From Acidipropionibacterium timonense (GTDB lineage: Bacteria; Actinomycetota; Actinomycetes; Propionibacteriales; Propionibacteriaceae), in NCBI RefSeq assembly GCF_900605005.1, contig NZ_LR027558.1, positions 1,835,334-1,899,333 on the forward strand: a stretch of DNA of 64,000 bases, written 5' to 3'. Of this stretch, positions 8,656 to 17,500 are shown one piece after another. The position numbers were made by a program, and so were the translations under genes. The stretch's first letter is position 1, and every line of letters begins with the position of its first letter. The notes under the pieces are model-generated. The model searched no databases. It worked only from the letters and a program-made list of their open reading frames with translations, and was not told where the DNA came from.

Positions 8656-8729
8656 GCGTCGCTCAGGCGCGACAGTGTCAGATGCGTCGCTCAGGCGCGA
8701 CGGTGTCAGATGCGTCGCTCAGGCGCGAC
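8656..8729. repeat. 28-bp tandem repeat over the 3' end of whiB (2.6 copies)
   Basis: Units 8656-8683, 8684-8711 and partial 8712-8729 begin GCGTCGCTCAGGCGCGAC. The third unit contains the whiB stop codon (8719-8721), so the final arginine/alanine codons and stop have been copied twice downstream. Units one and two differ at a single position. The copies lie between the whiB stop and the start of the giant glycosyltransferase gene. Confidence 0.9.
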
Positions 8730-8976
8730 GACGCAACCGGCGGCGCTCCATCTCGGACATGCCACCCCAGATGCCGAAACGCTCGTCGTTCTCGAGGGCA
8801 TAGGCCAGGCAGGCGTCCCGCACCTCGCAGGACTCGCAGATCCGCTTGGCCTCGCGGGTCGACCCACCCTTCTCCGGGAAGAAGGCCTCCGGGTCGGTCT
8901 GGGCGCAGAGGGCGCGCTCCTGCCAGGAGAACTCCTCGGTGTCGACGCCGGTGAGCACCGTGAGGAAGTCGTTCAT
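8719..8976 (-). CDS. whiB2: WhiB-family iron-sulfur transcription factor (WhiB2/WhmD type)
   Basis: This 85-aa protein carries the four cluster-binding cysteines C24, C47, C50 and C56 (C-x22-C-x2-C-x5-C), the GIWGG turn at 68-72, and a basic tail RRRLRRR for DNA or sigma-factor contact. WhiB2 (WhmD in mycobacteria) binds a 4Fe-4S cluster, works with the primary sigma factor and is needed for septation. ATG 8976 is chosen because AAGGAG lies 7 nt upstream; the frame stays open to 9018 but that start lacks a site. The gene order with the DUF3499 and zincin-like genes matches the Rv3260c neighbourhood. Subfamily assignment is good but rests partly on context. Confidence 0.9.
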   Translation of the reverse strand: MNDFLTVLTGVDTEEFSWQERALCAQTDPEAFFPEKGGSTREAKRICESCEVRDACLAYALENDERFGIWGGMSEMERRRLRRRA

Positions 8977-9025
8977 GGCAGAACTCCTTGGGGAAGTGGA
9001 CTGCGCGGTCATCCGCACGGGGCCA

Positions 9026-9031
9026 AAGTTA
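9026..9031 (-). promoter_or_regulatory. probable -10 element of whiB
   Basis: TAACTT on the minus strand, about 50 nt upstream of ATG 8976, giving a leader with the AAGGAG site. No good -35 is seen. A palindrome lies just upstream at 9058-9067. Confidence 0.4.
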
Positions 9032-9057
9032 CACGACTGTGGTTCGCCGCGCGACCC

Positions 9058-9067
9058 TCACATGTGA
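9058..9067. promoter_or_regulatory. TCACATGTGA palindrome upstream of whiB
   Basis: This perfect 10-bp palindrome, flanked by A/T-richer sequence, lies about 40 bp before the predicted whiB transcription start, where an activator or repressor could bind. Which protein binds it is not known from the sequence. Confidence 0.35.
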
Positions 9068-9085
9068 ACTTCCTCGCACCACGGA

Positions 9086-9907
9086 TCAGCCCTGGCCAGG
9101 CCGCCTCCCGAGCTCCTGACCGGACCCCTCGGAGCCCCGCACGGCATGCTCGACGGCCTCCCACGGGTCCGCCCACGTCTCGGTCGCCCCTCCGGGGGCA
9201 CCCTTGGCGCTTCCCCAGCCCTCCGCCGCCGCTCCCGATGCGGCGTCACCGGCCCGGGCCCAGGAGGCTCCCCGGGCGGTGTCGGCCGACCAGACCGCCG
9301 GCACCTCCACGTCGGCCGAGGGCTCCTCCCCCGATCCCGGCTCGACCGGCGCCACCTCGGCCGCACCCGACTCGACGCCCGGTGTGGACGCCGGGTCGCC
9401 GACCGTTCCCGTCCCGACGGCGGCCGGCTCGGGCTGGGGCCCGGCCCCCGCCTCCTCGGCCTCACCCGACGAGGCCCGACTCACCATGGTGAGGCTGACG
9501 ATGGCGACGACCTTGACCCCGACGGCCAGCAGCGAACCCACCAGGCCCAGTCCGACCCCCAGCGCCCCTCCCGGGGCGTGGACGAGGGCCAGGAAGGCCA
9601 GGACGAGGTCGAAGGTGGCACCGACGGCGACCACCCAGGCTGCGACCCGCGCCACCAGCCGCGCCCGTGGGCTCGGCGGGGCCTGGAGCCGACACCACAG
9701 CACCGCGGCGACGAGGACGATGAGCGGGGCCAGCCCCAGGGACCCGCCCGAGAGTCGCCGGGCCGTCTCGAAGAGACTGGCGTGGTCGTGTCCCAGTGAC
9801 CAGCACAGGTCGACGAGGAAGACCACTGTGAACCCGGCGCACAGGACGGTCATGGCCCAGGCGATGGGTTCGCGAGCCTGCTTGAGCCGCGACATCATCG
9901 GACTCAT
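9086..9907 (-). CDS. hypothetical membrane protein with disordered C terminus
   Basis: This 273-aa protein of unknown function has four predicted membrane segments in its first 150 residues (about 14-36, 56-72, 86-106 and 113-143, the last including GVGLGLVGSLLAVGVKVVAIVSLTMV). From about residue 150 it is a low-complexity Ala/Glu/Pro/Gly/Ser-rich tail that ends with WADPWEAVEHAVRG. Its ATG at 9907 overlaps the manC stop (ATGA), so it is the second gene of the manC transcript. I do not recognise a named family; the topology resembles small actinobacterial membrane proteins with an intracellular tail. Confidence 0.7.
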   Translation of the reverse strand: MSPMMSRLKQAREPIAWAMTVLCAGFTVVFLVDLCWSLGHDHASLFETARRLSGGSLGLAPLIVLVAAVLWCRLQAPPSPRARLVARVAAWVVAVGATFDLVLAFLALVHAPGGALGVGLGLVGSLLAVGVKVVAIVSLTMVSRASSGEAEEAGAGPQPEPAAVGTGTVGDPASTPGVESGAAEVAPVEPGSGEEPSADVEVPAVWSADTARGASWARAGDAASGAAAEGWGSAKGAPGGATETWADPWEAVEHAVRGSEGSGQELGRRPGQG

Positions 9908-10980
9908 GCGTATCTCCCCCCGAGCTGCTCGGCCACCAGGGCGACGAGCTGCTTGACCTTCTGGCTGTCCGACAGGGGCACGACGAGGGTGGCGCGATCC
10001 GTCGTCACGACGGCCATCCCGTGCAGTCCGGCGACGGCCAGGACGGCGTCCTCCCGTCGGTTGATGAGGAGGTTCCCATCGGCGTCCAGACTCGCGGTGA
10101 GCCCGGTGACGTGGTTGCCGTGGCCGTCGTCGGGAAGGTGTGGCGCCAGCGACTCGAAGGAACCGACGTCGTACCACTGGATGTCGAGGGGCACCGCGAC
10201 GACGTGGCACGAGGTGCGGCCCTGGGACACCGGCTCCATGACGGCGAAGTCGACCGAGATCTTCTCCAGCTGCGGGTACACCCGTGCCAAGCTGGCCGGG
10301 TCGGCGACGAGCTCGTCGACCTTCGCACGGGTGGCAGGACGCAGGGCCGACAGCACGTCGAGCAGAGTGCTGGCACGCCACACGAACATGCCGGAGTTCC
10401 ACCAGTAGTCACCGGACTCGAAGTACTGCCGGGCCAGTGCCGGCCCGGGCTTCTCGACGAACTCGGCGACCTCGCAGGCTCCGTGCCCCTCGGGCACCGG
10501 TGCCCCGCGATGGAGGTAGCCGAAGCCGGTGTTCGGCTCGGTGGGGATGACGCCGAAGGTCACCAGCGCCGTCGGATCGGTCTCGGCGAGGGCGAACCCA
10601 CGGTCGAGGGCGGCACGGAAGTCGCGCACCGGCCGGATGACGTGATCGGCCGTGACGGTGGCGACGACTGCCTGTGGATCCTTGGCCGCGATGACCCCTG
10701 CCGGCCAGGCGACGGCATTGAGGGAGTCGCGCCCGACGGGCTCGCCGAGGATGTTCTCGGCGGGGATCTCGGGCAGGAGGGCGGCGACCGTGTCGGCGTA
10801 GGCGGCACCGGTGCACACGAGGATGTTCTCGTCAGGGACCAGCCCCTGGACGCGCTCGTAGGACATCCGCAGCAGACTCACCCCGTCGATGAGTTCGAGC
10901 AGCTGCTTGGGCTCGCCCTGCCTCGACAGGGGCCACAGCCGAGTTCCGGATCCGCCGGCGATGATGAGCACGTGTCGCAT
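9904..10980 (-). CDS. manC: mannose-1-phosphate guanylyltransferase
   Basis: This 358-aa enzyme makes GDP-mannose from mannose-1-phosphate and GTP, for mannolipid and envelope glycan synthesis. It opens with the nucleotidyltransferase signature IIAGGSGTRLWPLSR, has EPKQLLEL, the FVEKPG motif, YWWNSGMFVWR, and DIQWYDVGSFESL. It ends without the fused isomerase domain of some ManC proteins. A TAGCCT -10 element lies 6 nt before the ATG, predicting a leaderless mRNA. It is followed by a membrane protein (4-bp overlap). The Rv3264c counterpart lies in the same conserved neighbourhood. Confidence 0.92.
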   Translation of the reverse strand: MRHVLIIAGGSGTRLWPLSRQGEPKQLLELIDGVSLLRMSYERVQGLVPDENILVCTGAAYADTVAALLPEIPAENILGEPVGRDSLNAVAWPAGVIAAKDPQAVVATVTADHVIRPVRDFRAALDRGFALAETDPTALVTFGVIPTEPNTGFGYLHRGAPVPEGHGACEVAEFVEKPGPALARQYFESGDYWWNSGMFVWRASTLLDVLSALRPATRAKVDELVADPASLARVYPQLEKISVDFAVMEPVSQGRTSCHVVAVPLDIQWYDVGSFESLAPHLPDDGHGNHVTGLTASLDADGNLLINRREDAVLAVAGLHGMAVVTTDRATLVVPLSDSQKVKQLVALVAEQLGGRYA

Positions 10981-10986
10981 GGATTC

Positions 10987-10992
10987 AGGCTA
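10987..10992 (-). promoter_or_regulatory. -10 element, leaderless start of manC
   Basis: TAGCCT on the minus strand, 6 nt before ATG 10980, with no Shine-Dalgarno between. Confidence 0.55.
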
Positions 10993-11081
10993 ACGACCGG
11001 CTGTGACAGTTCTCGCGCCGCCGTGCCGCGCAGGGACCTATGGGCGGGACGGTGTGCCGGGCCCGGCACGATCCCGCAGGG

Positions 11082-11087
11082 CATGAT
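11082..11087 (+). promoter_or_regulatory. -10 element, leaderless start of the TIGR03089 gene
   Basis: CATGAT, then GGGCCC, then ATG 11094. It is weaker than the TANNNT cases but has the same 6-nt spacing. Confidence 0.4.
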
Positions 11088-11093
11088 GGGCCC

Positions 11094-11813
11094 ATGATGC
11101 CGTCCCTGCCTGGCTCCTCCCGCCCCGGCCCGACGCCCGACGCCCGCTCACTCACCGACGCGATGAGGTCCCGTTCGGCCGACCCTCGCCCACTGCTCAC
11201 CTGGGTGCACGGACCCGACCGGGTCGAGCTGTCCGGGACGACGACGATGACCTGGGTCGCCAAGACCGTCCAGCTCCTCGCCGACGAGGGCGTCGTCGCA
11301 CCGGCGAGGATCGGGCTGCCGGTGCTCGGGGACCGCCCGGGACACTGGGTCGGTGCGGTCTGGCTCCTGTCGTGCTGGTGGGCGGGCTGGACCCCGGTGC
11401 TGGCCACCGACGCCCGCGTCGACCCCGGCACGCTCGACGTCGTCGTCACCGGCCCCGATGACGCCGCCGGCCGGGCCGCACCGACCGCGCTGTTCGTCCA
11501 GTGCTCCCTCGACGCCCTCGGTCGGCCCTGCGCCCATCCGGCCCCCGGCGCCCTCGACCACGCCGACTGTCTCGCCATGCCCGACGCCCTGCCGCCGGCC
11601 GGGCCGACCGGCGAACCGTGGTGGGCGCCAGGGGCCGTGGGCCCGTCACCCATCGCCGATCGGGTGCTCCTCGACCGCCCCGCCCCTGCCGTCGTCGCCG
11701 GCACGCTGGCCGGATGCCTGCTCGGTGGCGGGTCGCTGGTCCTGCTCGACGGGCCCGCGGACGGCTCGGTCTACGATCTGGCCCGCGCCGAGGGGGCGCG
11801 GCGTCCGGGCTGA
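11094..11813 (+). CDS. TIGR03089 family protein
   Basis: This 239-aa protein belongs to TIGR03089, an actinobacterial family of unknown function distantly related to the N-terminal part of AMP-forming acyl-CoA ligases. Visible marks are PLLTWVHGPDRVELSGTTTMTWVAKTVQLL, GLPVLGDRPGHWVGAVWLLSCWWAGW and PTALFVQCSLDALGRP. The ATP-binding and catalytic motifs of adenylating enzymes are absent, so it is probably not an active ligase. It usually sits next to the LCP protein, as here and at Rv3268. It is convergent with the following glycosyltransferase gene, and a hairpin lies between them. Confidence 0.8.
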   Translation: MMPSLPGSSRPGPTPDARSLTDAMRSRSADPRPLLTWVHGPDRVELSGTTTMTWVAKTVQLLADEGVVAPARIGLPVLGDRPGHWVGAVWLLSCWWAGWTPVLATDARVDPGTLDVVVTGPDDAAGRAAPTALFVQCSLDALGRPCAHPAPGALDHADCLAMPDALPPAGPTGEPWWAPGAVGPSPIADRVLLDRPAPAVVAGTLAGCLLGGGSLVLLDGPADGSVYDLARAEGARRPG

Positions 11814-11838
11814 GCGGGTCGGGCCAGCGTCAGGAGGC

Positions 11839-11858
11839 ACCGGTCCGGAGGGACCGGT
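11839..11858. terminator. bidirectional hairpin between convergent genes
   Basis: ACCGGTCC - GGAG - GGACCGGT is a perfect 8-bp stem with a 4-nt loop. It lies 25 bp after the TIGR03089 stop and 15 bp after the stop of the convergent glycosyltransferase gene. There is no U-tract, as is common in actinobacteria. Confidence 0.55.
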
Positions 11859-11873
11859 CAGGACTGTCCGGAG

Positions 11874-12899
11874 TCAGGACGGATCGGCGGCGTGGGGATG
11901 CAGTCCGACGAGGAACCCGGCACCCCAACACATGTGCATGACCGACAGGACGAGCGGCAACCGTGCGCGCACCGGCGTCGGCATGGGTCGGCGCATCGAC
12001 GCCGCCCCGGCGATCATCGCGACACCGTAGCCGACCGGGACGAGGAAGCCACCGAGCAGCCGGCTGGCGCGTCCGGTGACGACGCTGCGCGCGGCCCCCG
12101 CCGTCCCCAGGACCACACCGGTCGCGCAGGCCGCGACCGTGGCCGGGGCGACGAGGTATCGCAGGCTCACCGAGTCGTGGTGGTGGCGCATGACCTCGCG
12201 ACGCCACTGGCCGGTGCGGAAGAACTGCCGGCCGAGGGCACCGACGCTCGAGCGGGGCCGGTAGACGACCCGCAGCCGCGGGCTGAACCACACCGTGTGC
12301 CCCGCCCGACGCAACCGGTAGTTGAGCTCCCAGTCCTGGGCCCGGTCGAAGGTGGGGTCGAACCCGCCGACCTCCTCGAGGGCGGCCTTGCGGAAGACAC
12401 CGAGGAAGACCGTGTCGGCCGGTCCCTCGGGAGAGTCACCGAGGTGGAAGGACGCCCCACCGAGCCCCAGCCTCGAGGTGTAGGCGACGGCGACGGCCTG
12501 CTCGAACGGCGTCTCCCCCTTGGCGTCCATGATCCCGCCGACGTTGGCCGCCCCGGTCCGCTCGAGGAGCTCGACCGCCGTGCCGATGTAGTCGGGGCCG
12601 AGCTCGCCGTGGGCGTCGACCCGCACGACGATGTCGAACCGGCTCGCCGCGACACCGAGGTTGAGGGCCCGCGGCGTCGTGCCGGCCGGATTCGGGACGA
12701 CGGTGATCCGCGGATCCCGTTCGGCCAGCTCGGCGGCGATCTGCTCGGAACGATCGGTGCCCGGGGCGACGACGAGGATGATCTCGAGCTCCCCGGGGTA
12801 GCCCTGGTTGACGATTCCGGCGACCGACTGGGCCAGGTACCGCTCCTCGTCGCGCACCGGCATGATGACGCTGACCGGAGGGGCGATGTGACGGACCAT
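11874..12899 (-). CDS. family 2 glycosyltransferase
   Basis: This protein of about 341 aa carries a GT-A domain: VSVIMPVRDEERYLAQSVAGIVNQ at the N terminus, PGTDRSEQIA, VVRVDAHGELGPDYIG (the DXD-like metal/nucleotide site DAH) and RAQDWELNYRLRRAGH, with two or three membrane segments after residue 235. It resembles ExoA/succinoglycan-type transferases. Its substrate is not readable. ATG 12899 is chosen because a CACAAT -10 element lies 7 nt upstream; the ATG at 12908 would add MAA. It lies between the TIGR03089 and LCP genes, an envelope glycopolymer context. Confidence 0.85.
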   Translation of the reverse strand: MVRHIAPPVSVIMPVRDEERYLAQSVAGIVNQGYPGELEIILVVAPGTDRSEQIAAELAERDPRITVVPNPAGTTPRALNLGVAASRFDIVVRVDAHGELGPDYIGTAVELLERTGAANVGGIMDAKGETPFEQAVAVAYTSRLGLGGASFHLGDSPEGPADTVFLGVFRKAALEEVGGFDPTFDRAQDWELNYRLRRAGHTVWFSPRLRVVYRPRSSVGALGRQFFRTGQWRREVMRHHHDSVSLRYLVAPATVAACATGVVLGTAGAARSVVTGRASRLLGGFLVPVGYGVAMIAGAASMRRPMPTPVRARLPLVLSVMHMCWGAGFLVGLHPHAADPS

Positions 12900-12906
12900 G
12901 GCCGCC

Positions 12907-12912
12907 ATTGTG
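12907..12912 (-). promoter_or_regulatory. -10 element, leaderless start of the GT2 gene
   Basis: CACAAT on the minus strand, 7 nt before ATG 12899. It overlaps the alternative upstream ATG at 12908, which would then not be transcribed. Confidence 0.4.
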
Positions 12913-12970
12913 CCAGTTCTGCCGATGAGCCCCCGCTCGTGGCACCCGGGTCGGTCATGGGAACGACGGC

Positions 12971-12976
12971 TACGGT
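12971..12976 (+). promoter_or_regulatory. -10 element, leaderless start of the LCP gene
   Basis: TACGGT, then GGGCCC, then ATG 12983; no ribosome-binding site. Confidence 0.5.
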
Positions 12977-12982
12977 GGGCCC

Positions 12983-14335
12983 ATGCCGAATCGACGACCG
13001 GACCCGTCCAGTCCCCGACAGGACAAGCACAGGCCCCGCGACGAGAAGTCGCGCCAGGCCGACTTCGACTGGCTCTACGGCGGGTCGTCCCCCTCAGCGG
13101 CCGGGTCCGGGCGCGCCGGTGGGCATGACGACCAGCCCTCGCGGCGACCCTCCGGCCGGGACGAGGCGGTCCACGACCGGGGTCGGGGAGAGTCCCGGGA
13201 GGTCGGTTCGGCCGGGGCTCTCAGGTCGGGGCGGCAGTCCGTGCGATCCTCGGGACGGACGGACGGTGGGCGGGCCGCCGTCGGCGCACCGCCGGGGAGG
13301 TCGGGCCGGGCGGCGTCCGCCCCGCCCCGTCCACCACACGACGACCGCCGTCCCACCCGCCGACCCGGCGGCGCGCCACGTCGTCGGAGGCGCTGGCCGC
13401 GGGTCGTCCTCACCCTCCTCGTCGCCTGGGTCGTCTGGCTGCTCGTCGTCCCGCTCATCGCGTTGACCCGGTCGCAGACCGTGGCCGACACCCCGTCGGG
13501 TGACCGCCCGTCCAGCCAACCGGGGACCGCCGTCCTCCTCGTCGGCACCGACCGCCGGGACAACCTCACCGCCCAGCAGCAGAAGCAACTCGGCACCGGC
13601 ACCGAAACCGGGTCACGCACCGACACCATGCTCATCCTCTACAAGCCTCCGTCGGGCCGGTCACTGCTCATCTCGCTGCCCCGCGACTCCTACCTGCCCA
13701 TCCCGGGACACGGCCACAACAAGCTCAACGCCGCCTACGCCATCGGCGGGGCACCGCTGCTGGTGCAGACCGTCGAGCAGAACACCGGCATCCGGCTCGA
13801 CGGGTACATGGAGATCGGGTTCGACGGGTTCGTCAACATGGTCGACGCCGTCGGCGGGGTCGACATCTGCCTCGACAAGGCCATGAAGGACAAGGACTCG
13901 CACACCGATCTGCCCGCCGGCTGCCAGAACCTCGACGGGATCAAGGCCCTGGGCTACGTCAGGATGCGCAAGGCCGATCCGCTGGGTGACCTGGGCCGGG
14001 TCAAGAGGCAGCAGCAGGTGGCCTCCCAGGTGGCCAAGAAGGCGGCGTCCCCGTGGACCTTCATCAATCCGGTGCGGTACTGGAAGGTCATCAACGCCGG
14101 TGCGACGGCGGTGCGCCGAGGCGATGACACGTCCTTGGCGACCTCGGTCACGACCCTGCGGGGGCTCATGGCGGTGACGGGATCGAACGGGGTCAAGCTC
14201 ACGGTGCCCATCTCGAACGCCGATGCGACGACCGCCGCCGGTTCGTCGGTGCTGTGGAACACCACGAAGGCCGCGCAGATGTTCGACATGATCCGCACCG
14301 GGGACACCTCGAAGGCCGACCAGTTCGTCAAGTAG
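12983..14335 (+). CDS. LytR-CpsA-Psr family glycopolymer phosphotransferase
   Basis: This 450-aa enzyme should transfer an undecaprenyl-linked glycopolymer to peptidoglycan outside the membrane. A long, basic, Arg/Pro/Gly-rich cytoplasmic region (residues 1-140) precedes one membrane segment (about 141-162, VVLTLLVAWVVWLLVVPLI). The LCP domain follows: AVLLVGTDRRD, SRTDTMLILY, ISLPRDSYLPI, KLNAAYAIGG, MVDAVGGVDIC, and ALGYVRMRKADPLGDLGRVKRQQ with the pyrophosphate-binding arginines. It lacks the C-terminal LytR_C domain. It is the CpsA (Rv3267) counterpart, beside TIGR03089 as in mycobacteria. The 140-residue basic N-terminal tail is long for the family. Confidence 0.9.
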   Translation: MPNRRPDPSSPRQDKHRPRDEKSRQADFDWLYGGSSPSAAGSGRAGGHDDQPSRRPSGRDEAVHDRGRGESREVGSAGALRSGRQSVRSSGRTDGGRAAVGAPPGRSGRAASAPPRPPHDDRRPTRRPGGAPRRRRRWPRVVLTLLVAWVVWLLVVPLIALTRSQTVADTPSGDRPSSQPGTAVLLVGTDRRDNLTAQQQKQLGTGTETGSRTDTMLILYKPPSGRSLLISLPRDSYLPIPGHGHNKLNAAYAIGGAPLLVQTVEQNTGIRLDGYMEIGFDGFVNMVDAVGGVDICLDKAMKDKDSHTDLPAGCQNLDGIKALGYVRMRKADPLGDLGRVKRQQQVASQVAKKAASPWTFINPVRYWKVINAGATAVRRGDDTSLATSVTTLRGLMAVTGSNGVKLTVPISNADATTAAGSSVLWNTTKAAQMFDMIRTGDTSKADQFVK

Positions 14336-14352
14336 GCCCGACCGGTCCCCGC

Positions 14353-14377
14353 TGGAGGCGGTGTCCGCTCGCCTCCA
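14353..14377 (+). terminator. hairpin after the LCP gene
   Basis: TGGAGGCG and CGCCTCCA form an 8-bp stem with a 9-nt loop, 18 bp after the LCP stop codon. It is the best terminator candidate before lacZ. Confidence 0.45.
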
Positions 14378-14408
14378 CGCCGTGGTGGCCTGCGCCGGTC
14401 CCCACGGA

Positions 14409-14424
14409 GGTTGCCTGGGCAACC
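14409..14424. promoter_or_regulatory. GGTTGCC-TG-GGCAACC palindrome upstream of lacZ
   Basis: Two perfect 7-bp inverted arms with a 2-bp centre lie 80-95 bp before the predicted lacZ transcription start. The shape suits a dimeric regulator, and a repressor or activator of lacZ is a reasonable guess. It could also be a second weak hairpin for the LCP transcript. Confidence 0.4.
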
Positions 14425-14492
14425 GTGCAGCAGCGGGGCCGTGAACGTGCACATCGTTCGCGCCCACCTGCCGAGGAACGGCCGGGCGGCCC

Positions 14493-14498
14493 TAGGAT
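14493..14498 (+). promoter_or_regulatory. -10 element, leaderless start of lacZ
   Basis: TAGGAT, then CTCCCC, then ATG 14505; the 6-nt gap leaves no room for a leader. Confidence 0.55.
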
Positions 14499-14504
14499 CT
14501 CCCC

Positions 14505-17500
14505 ATGCCCGACGTCGCGCTCACCGACCCCGACCTCACGAATCTCCAGCCGTGGAGCGGCCCCGTCCCACCCCGCGCCCACCTGACGAGCGACGCACCG
14601 GTCCTCGACCTGTCCGGAGTGTGGCAGTTCCGGTGGGTCCGGGGCCTCCACGAGGCCACCGAGGGGTTCCAGGAGCCACATTTCGACCCCTCCGGTTTCG
14701 ACGAGATCGAGGTCCCGTCCTGCTGGCAGATGGTCGACCCGGGAGGGGAGGCTCCCTACGGGCAGCCCGCGTATCTCAACGTCACCTTCCCCATCGCCCT
14801 GCCCCGCCCCGACGAGCCGGTGAGCGTGCCGACCGAGAACCCCACCGGTGAGTACCGGCGCACCTTCGACCTGCCCGAGGGGTTCCTCGACGATGGGGTC
14901 GAGCGGGTGCTGCTGCGCTTCGAGGGGGTCGACTCGTTCGCCCGGGTGTGGGTCAACGGGGTCGAACTGGGCTGGACAAAGGGATCCCGCCTCACCAGCG
15001 AGTTCGACGCCACGTCGGCCCTGCACCCCGGCACGAACCTCCTGGCCGTGCGGGTGTCCCAGTGGTCCGACGCCACCTTCCTCGAGGACCAGGACATGTG
15101 GTGGGTCTCGGGGATCTTCCGCCGCGTGAGCCTGCTGGCGCGCCCCGTCGGCGGCATCGACGACCTCTTCGTCCACGCCGACTACGACGAGAAGACCGGC
15201 GCCGGGACGCTTCGGGTCGATCTCACAAGCTCGCCCTCCGCCGATATCCACCTCACCGATTCCTCCCCCATCGGTACCTCTCCCACCGGCACCGACGCCG
15301 CCGATGTCCCTGCCACCGGAACCGCGGCGGATCATCGACCGCAATGTGGCACGATTCGCATCCCCGAGCTCGGGATCGAGGCCCCCACCGACGAGATCTG
15401 CCACATTGCGTCCGTCGAGCCGTGGACCGCCGAGAGCCCGCGGCTCTACGACGCCACCGTCTCCACCCCCGCCGAGACCGTGAGCCTGCGGATCGGGTTC
15501 CGAACCGTGCGGGTCGAGGACGGCGTCATCAGCGTCAACGGCGACAAGATCGTCCTGCGCGGGGTGAACCGGCACGAATGGCATCCGCGCACCGGACGCA
15601 CCCTCGACGAGGCGACGATGCGCGCCGACCTCGATCTCATGAAGTCCCACAACATCAATGCCGTCCGCACCTCCCATTACCCGCCCGACGCACGGTTCCT
15701 CGACCTGTGCGACGAGTACGGGGTGTGGGTGCTGCTCGAGAACGACCTGGAGACCCACGGTTTCGAGGTCGAGGGCTGGGCGGGCAATCCCTTGGGCGAC
15801 CCGCGCTGGTACGACTGCCTCGACAACCGGATCCGTCGCACCGTCGAGCGCGACAAGAACCACCCCTGCATCATCGGCTGGTCCATGGGCAACGAGTCGT
15901 TCACCGGTGGGGGCGTCCGGCGGATGAATGACTGGGTCAAGGACCGTGATCCCGACCGGTTCACCCACTACGAGGGTGACAAGGAGCACGCCATCGCCGA
16001 TGTGTGGAGCGAGATGTATCCCGCGGTCGAGCGCGTCCGGGCCATCCGCGACCGCGACCCGCTGCCGGACTCGCTCGTCCACGTCGGCGAGCCCGGGCCC
16101 TTCCCCCAGGTCGGGCGCGAGCGTGGGATCCCCTTCCTCATGTGCGAGTTCGGGCACGCCATGGGCAACGGCCCGGGCGAGCTGTCCGACTACCTCGCCG
16201 TCGGGTTCGACCCCGACCGCACCGGCGACCGGATGCACGGCGGGTTCATCTGGGAATGGATCGACCAGGGCATCGAGGTCGACCGGGACGGGCAGCGGTA
16301 CTTCGCCTACGGCGGCGACTTCGGCGAGCCGCTCCACGACGGCAACTTCATCTGCGACGGGCTGCTCCTGCCCGACCGCACCCCCTCCCCGGGGCTGGTC
16401 GAGTACGCCGCACAGATCGCCCCGGCACGGCTGGGGGGACGGGTCGAGGGCGACGGCGTCCTCGTCGAGGTGACGAACCGTCGCGACATCACCTGTCTGG
16501 GTGACCTGAGGTTCAGGTGGGAGCTCGGAGGCACCGGCAGCGACCTCGAGGTGCCACGGCTCGAGCCGGGCGACACCGCGTCGGTCCGGATCCCTCTCAC
16601 GGACCTGGCGGACGGCCTCGAGGACGCAATGTGGCTCCACCTCGTCGCCGAGGCTGCCATCGACCGCCCCGGAGTGCCGGCGGGCCACATTGCAGCCAGG
16701 GGCGAGGTGGACCTGTCGCCCCTTCGCGGCACCGCGACAGAGGTGCAGGCGGTTGCGACAACCCACCCACCACGCCGGGTCCGATCCGGCTTCGAGGTCG
16801 GGGCTGCTCGCTTCGACCGCTGCGGCCAGCTCACCGCCCTCGGCGACATCACCATCGGCAGCCCGGTCATCGACCTCTACCGTGCCCCCATCGACAACGA
16901 CTCGTCCCCGTTGGCGGCCTTCGGCATCCTCGACCCGCAGCACCGGGCCGGGCTGCATCGGATGGTCACCCAGCCGGTGGAGGTCGAGCTCGTCGACGAC
17001 ACCCTCGTCGTCCGCACCCGGACCTGGGCCGCGGCGGCCTCCCGACGGATGGACGCGACGTGGCGCTGGACCGATCGCGACGGCGGGGCGCACCTCGACC
17101 TGCACGTCGAGCCGGTCGGCAGGTGGGACCTCATGCTCCCCCGCATCGGCGTGACGATGAGCCTGCCGACCGACCTGCGCTCGGTGCGCTGGCTGGGGCT
17201 CGGCCCGGGCGAGTCGTACCGCGACTCGTCGGCCGGAGTGTGGCACGACTGGTTCGACGCCGACGTCTCCGAGCTCCAGACCCCCTACGTGCGCCCCCAG
17301 GAGAACGGCGCCCGGATGGACCTGTCGGTCCTCGAGCTGCGCGGCGAGCAGGGCCTCCGGATCGACGCCGAGCGCACCGCGGACGGGTCACTGCCCGGCT
17401 TCGCCTACCGACCCTGGACGAGCGCGGCGATGGCGGCGGCTCGGCACACCGTCGACCTCGTGCCCGACGATGTGCTGTGGCTCACCCTCGACCTGGCCGG

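Noticed and set aside
14328-17246. A 972-codon open frame antisense to lacZ
   Set aside because: It mirrors lacZ codon bias, has no domain, and lacks a start signal.
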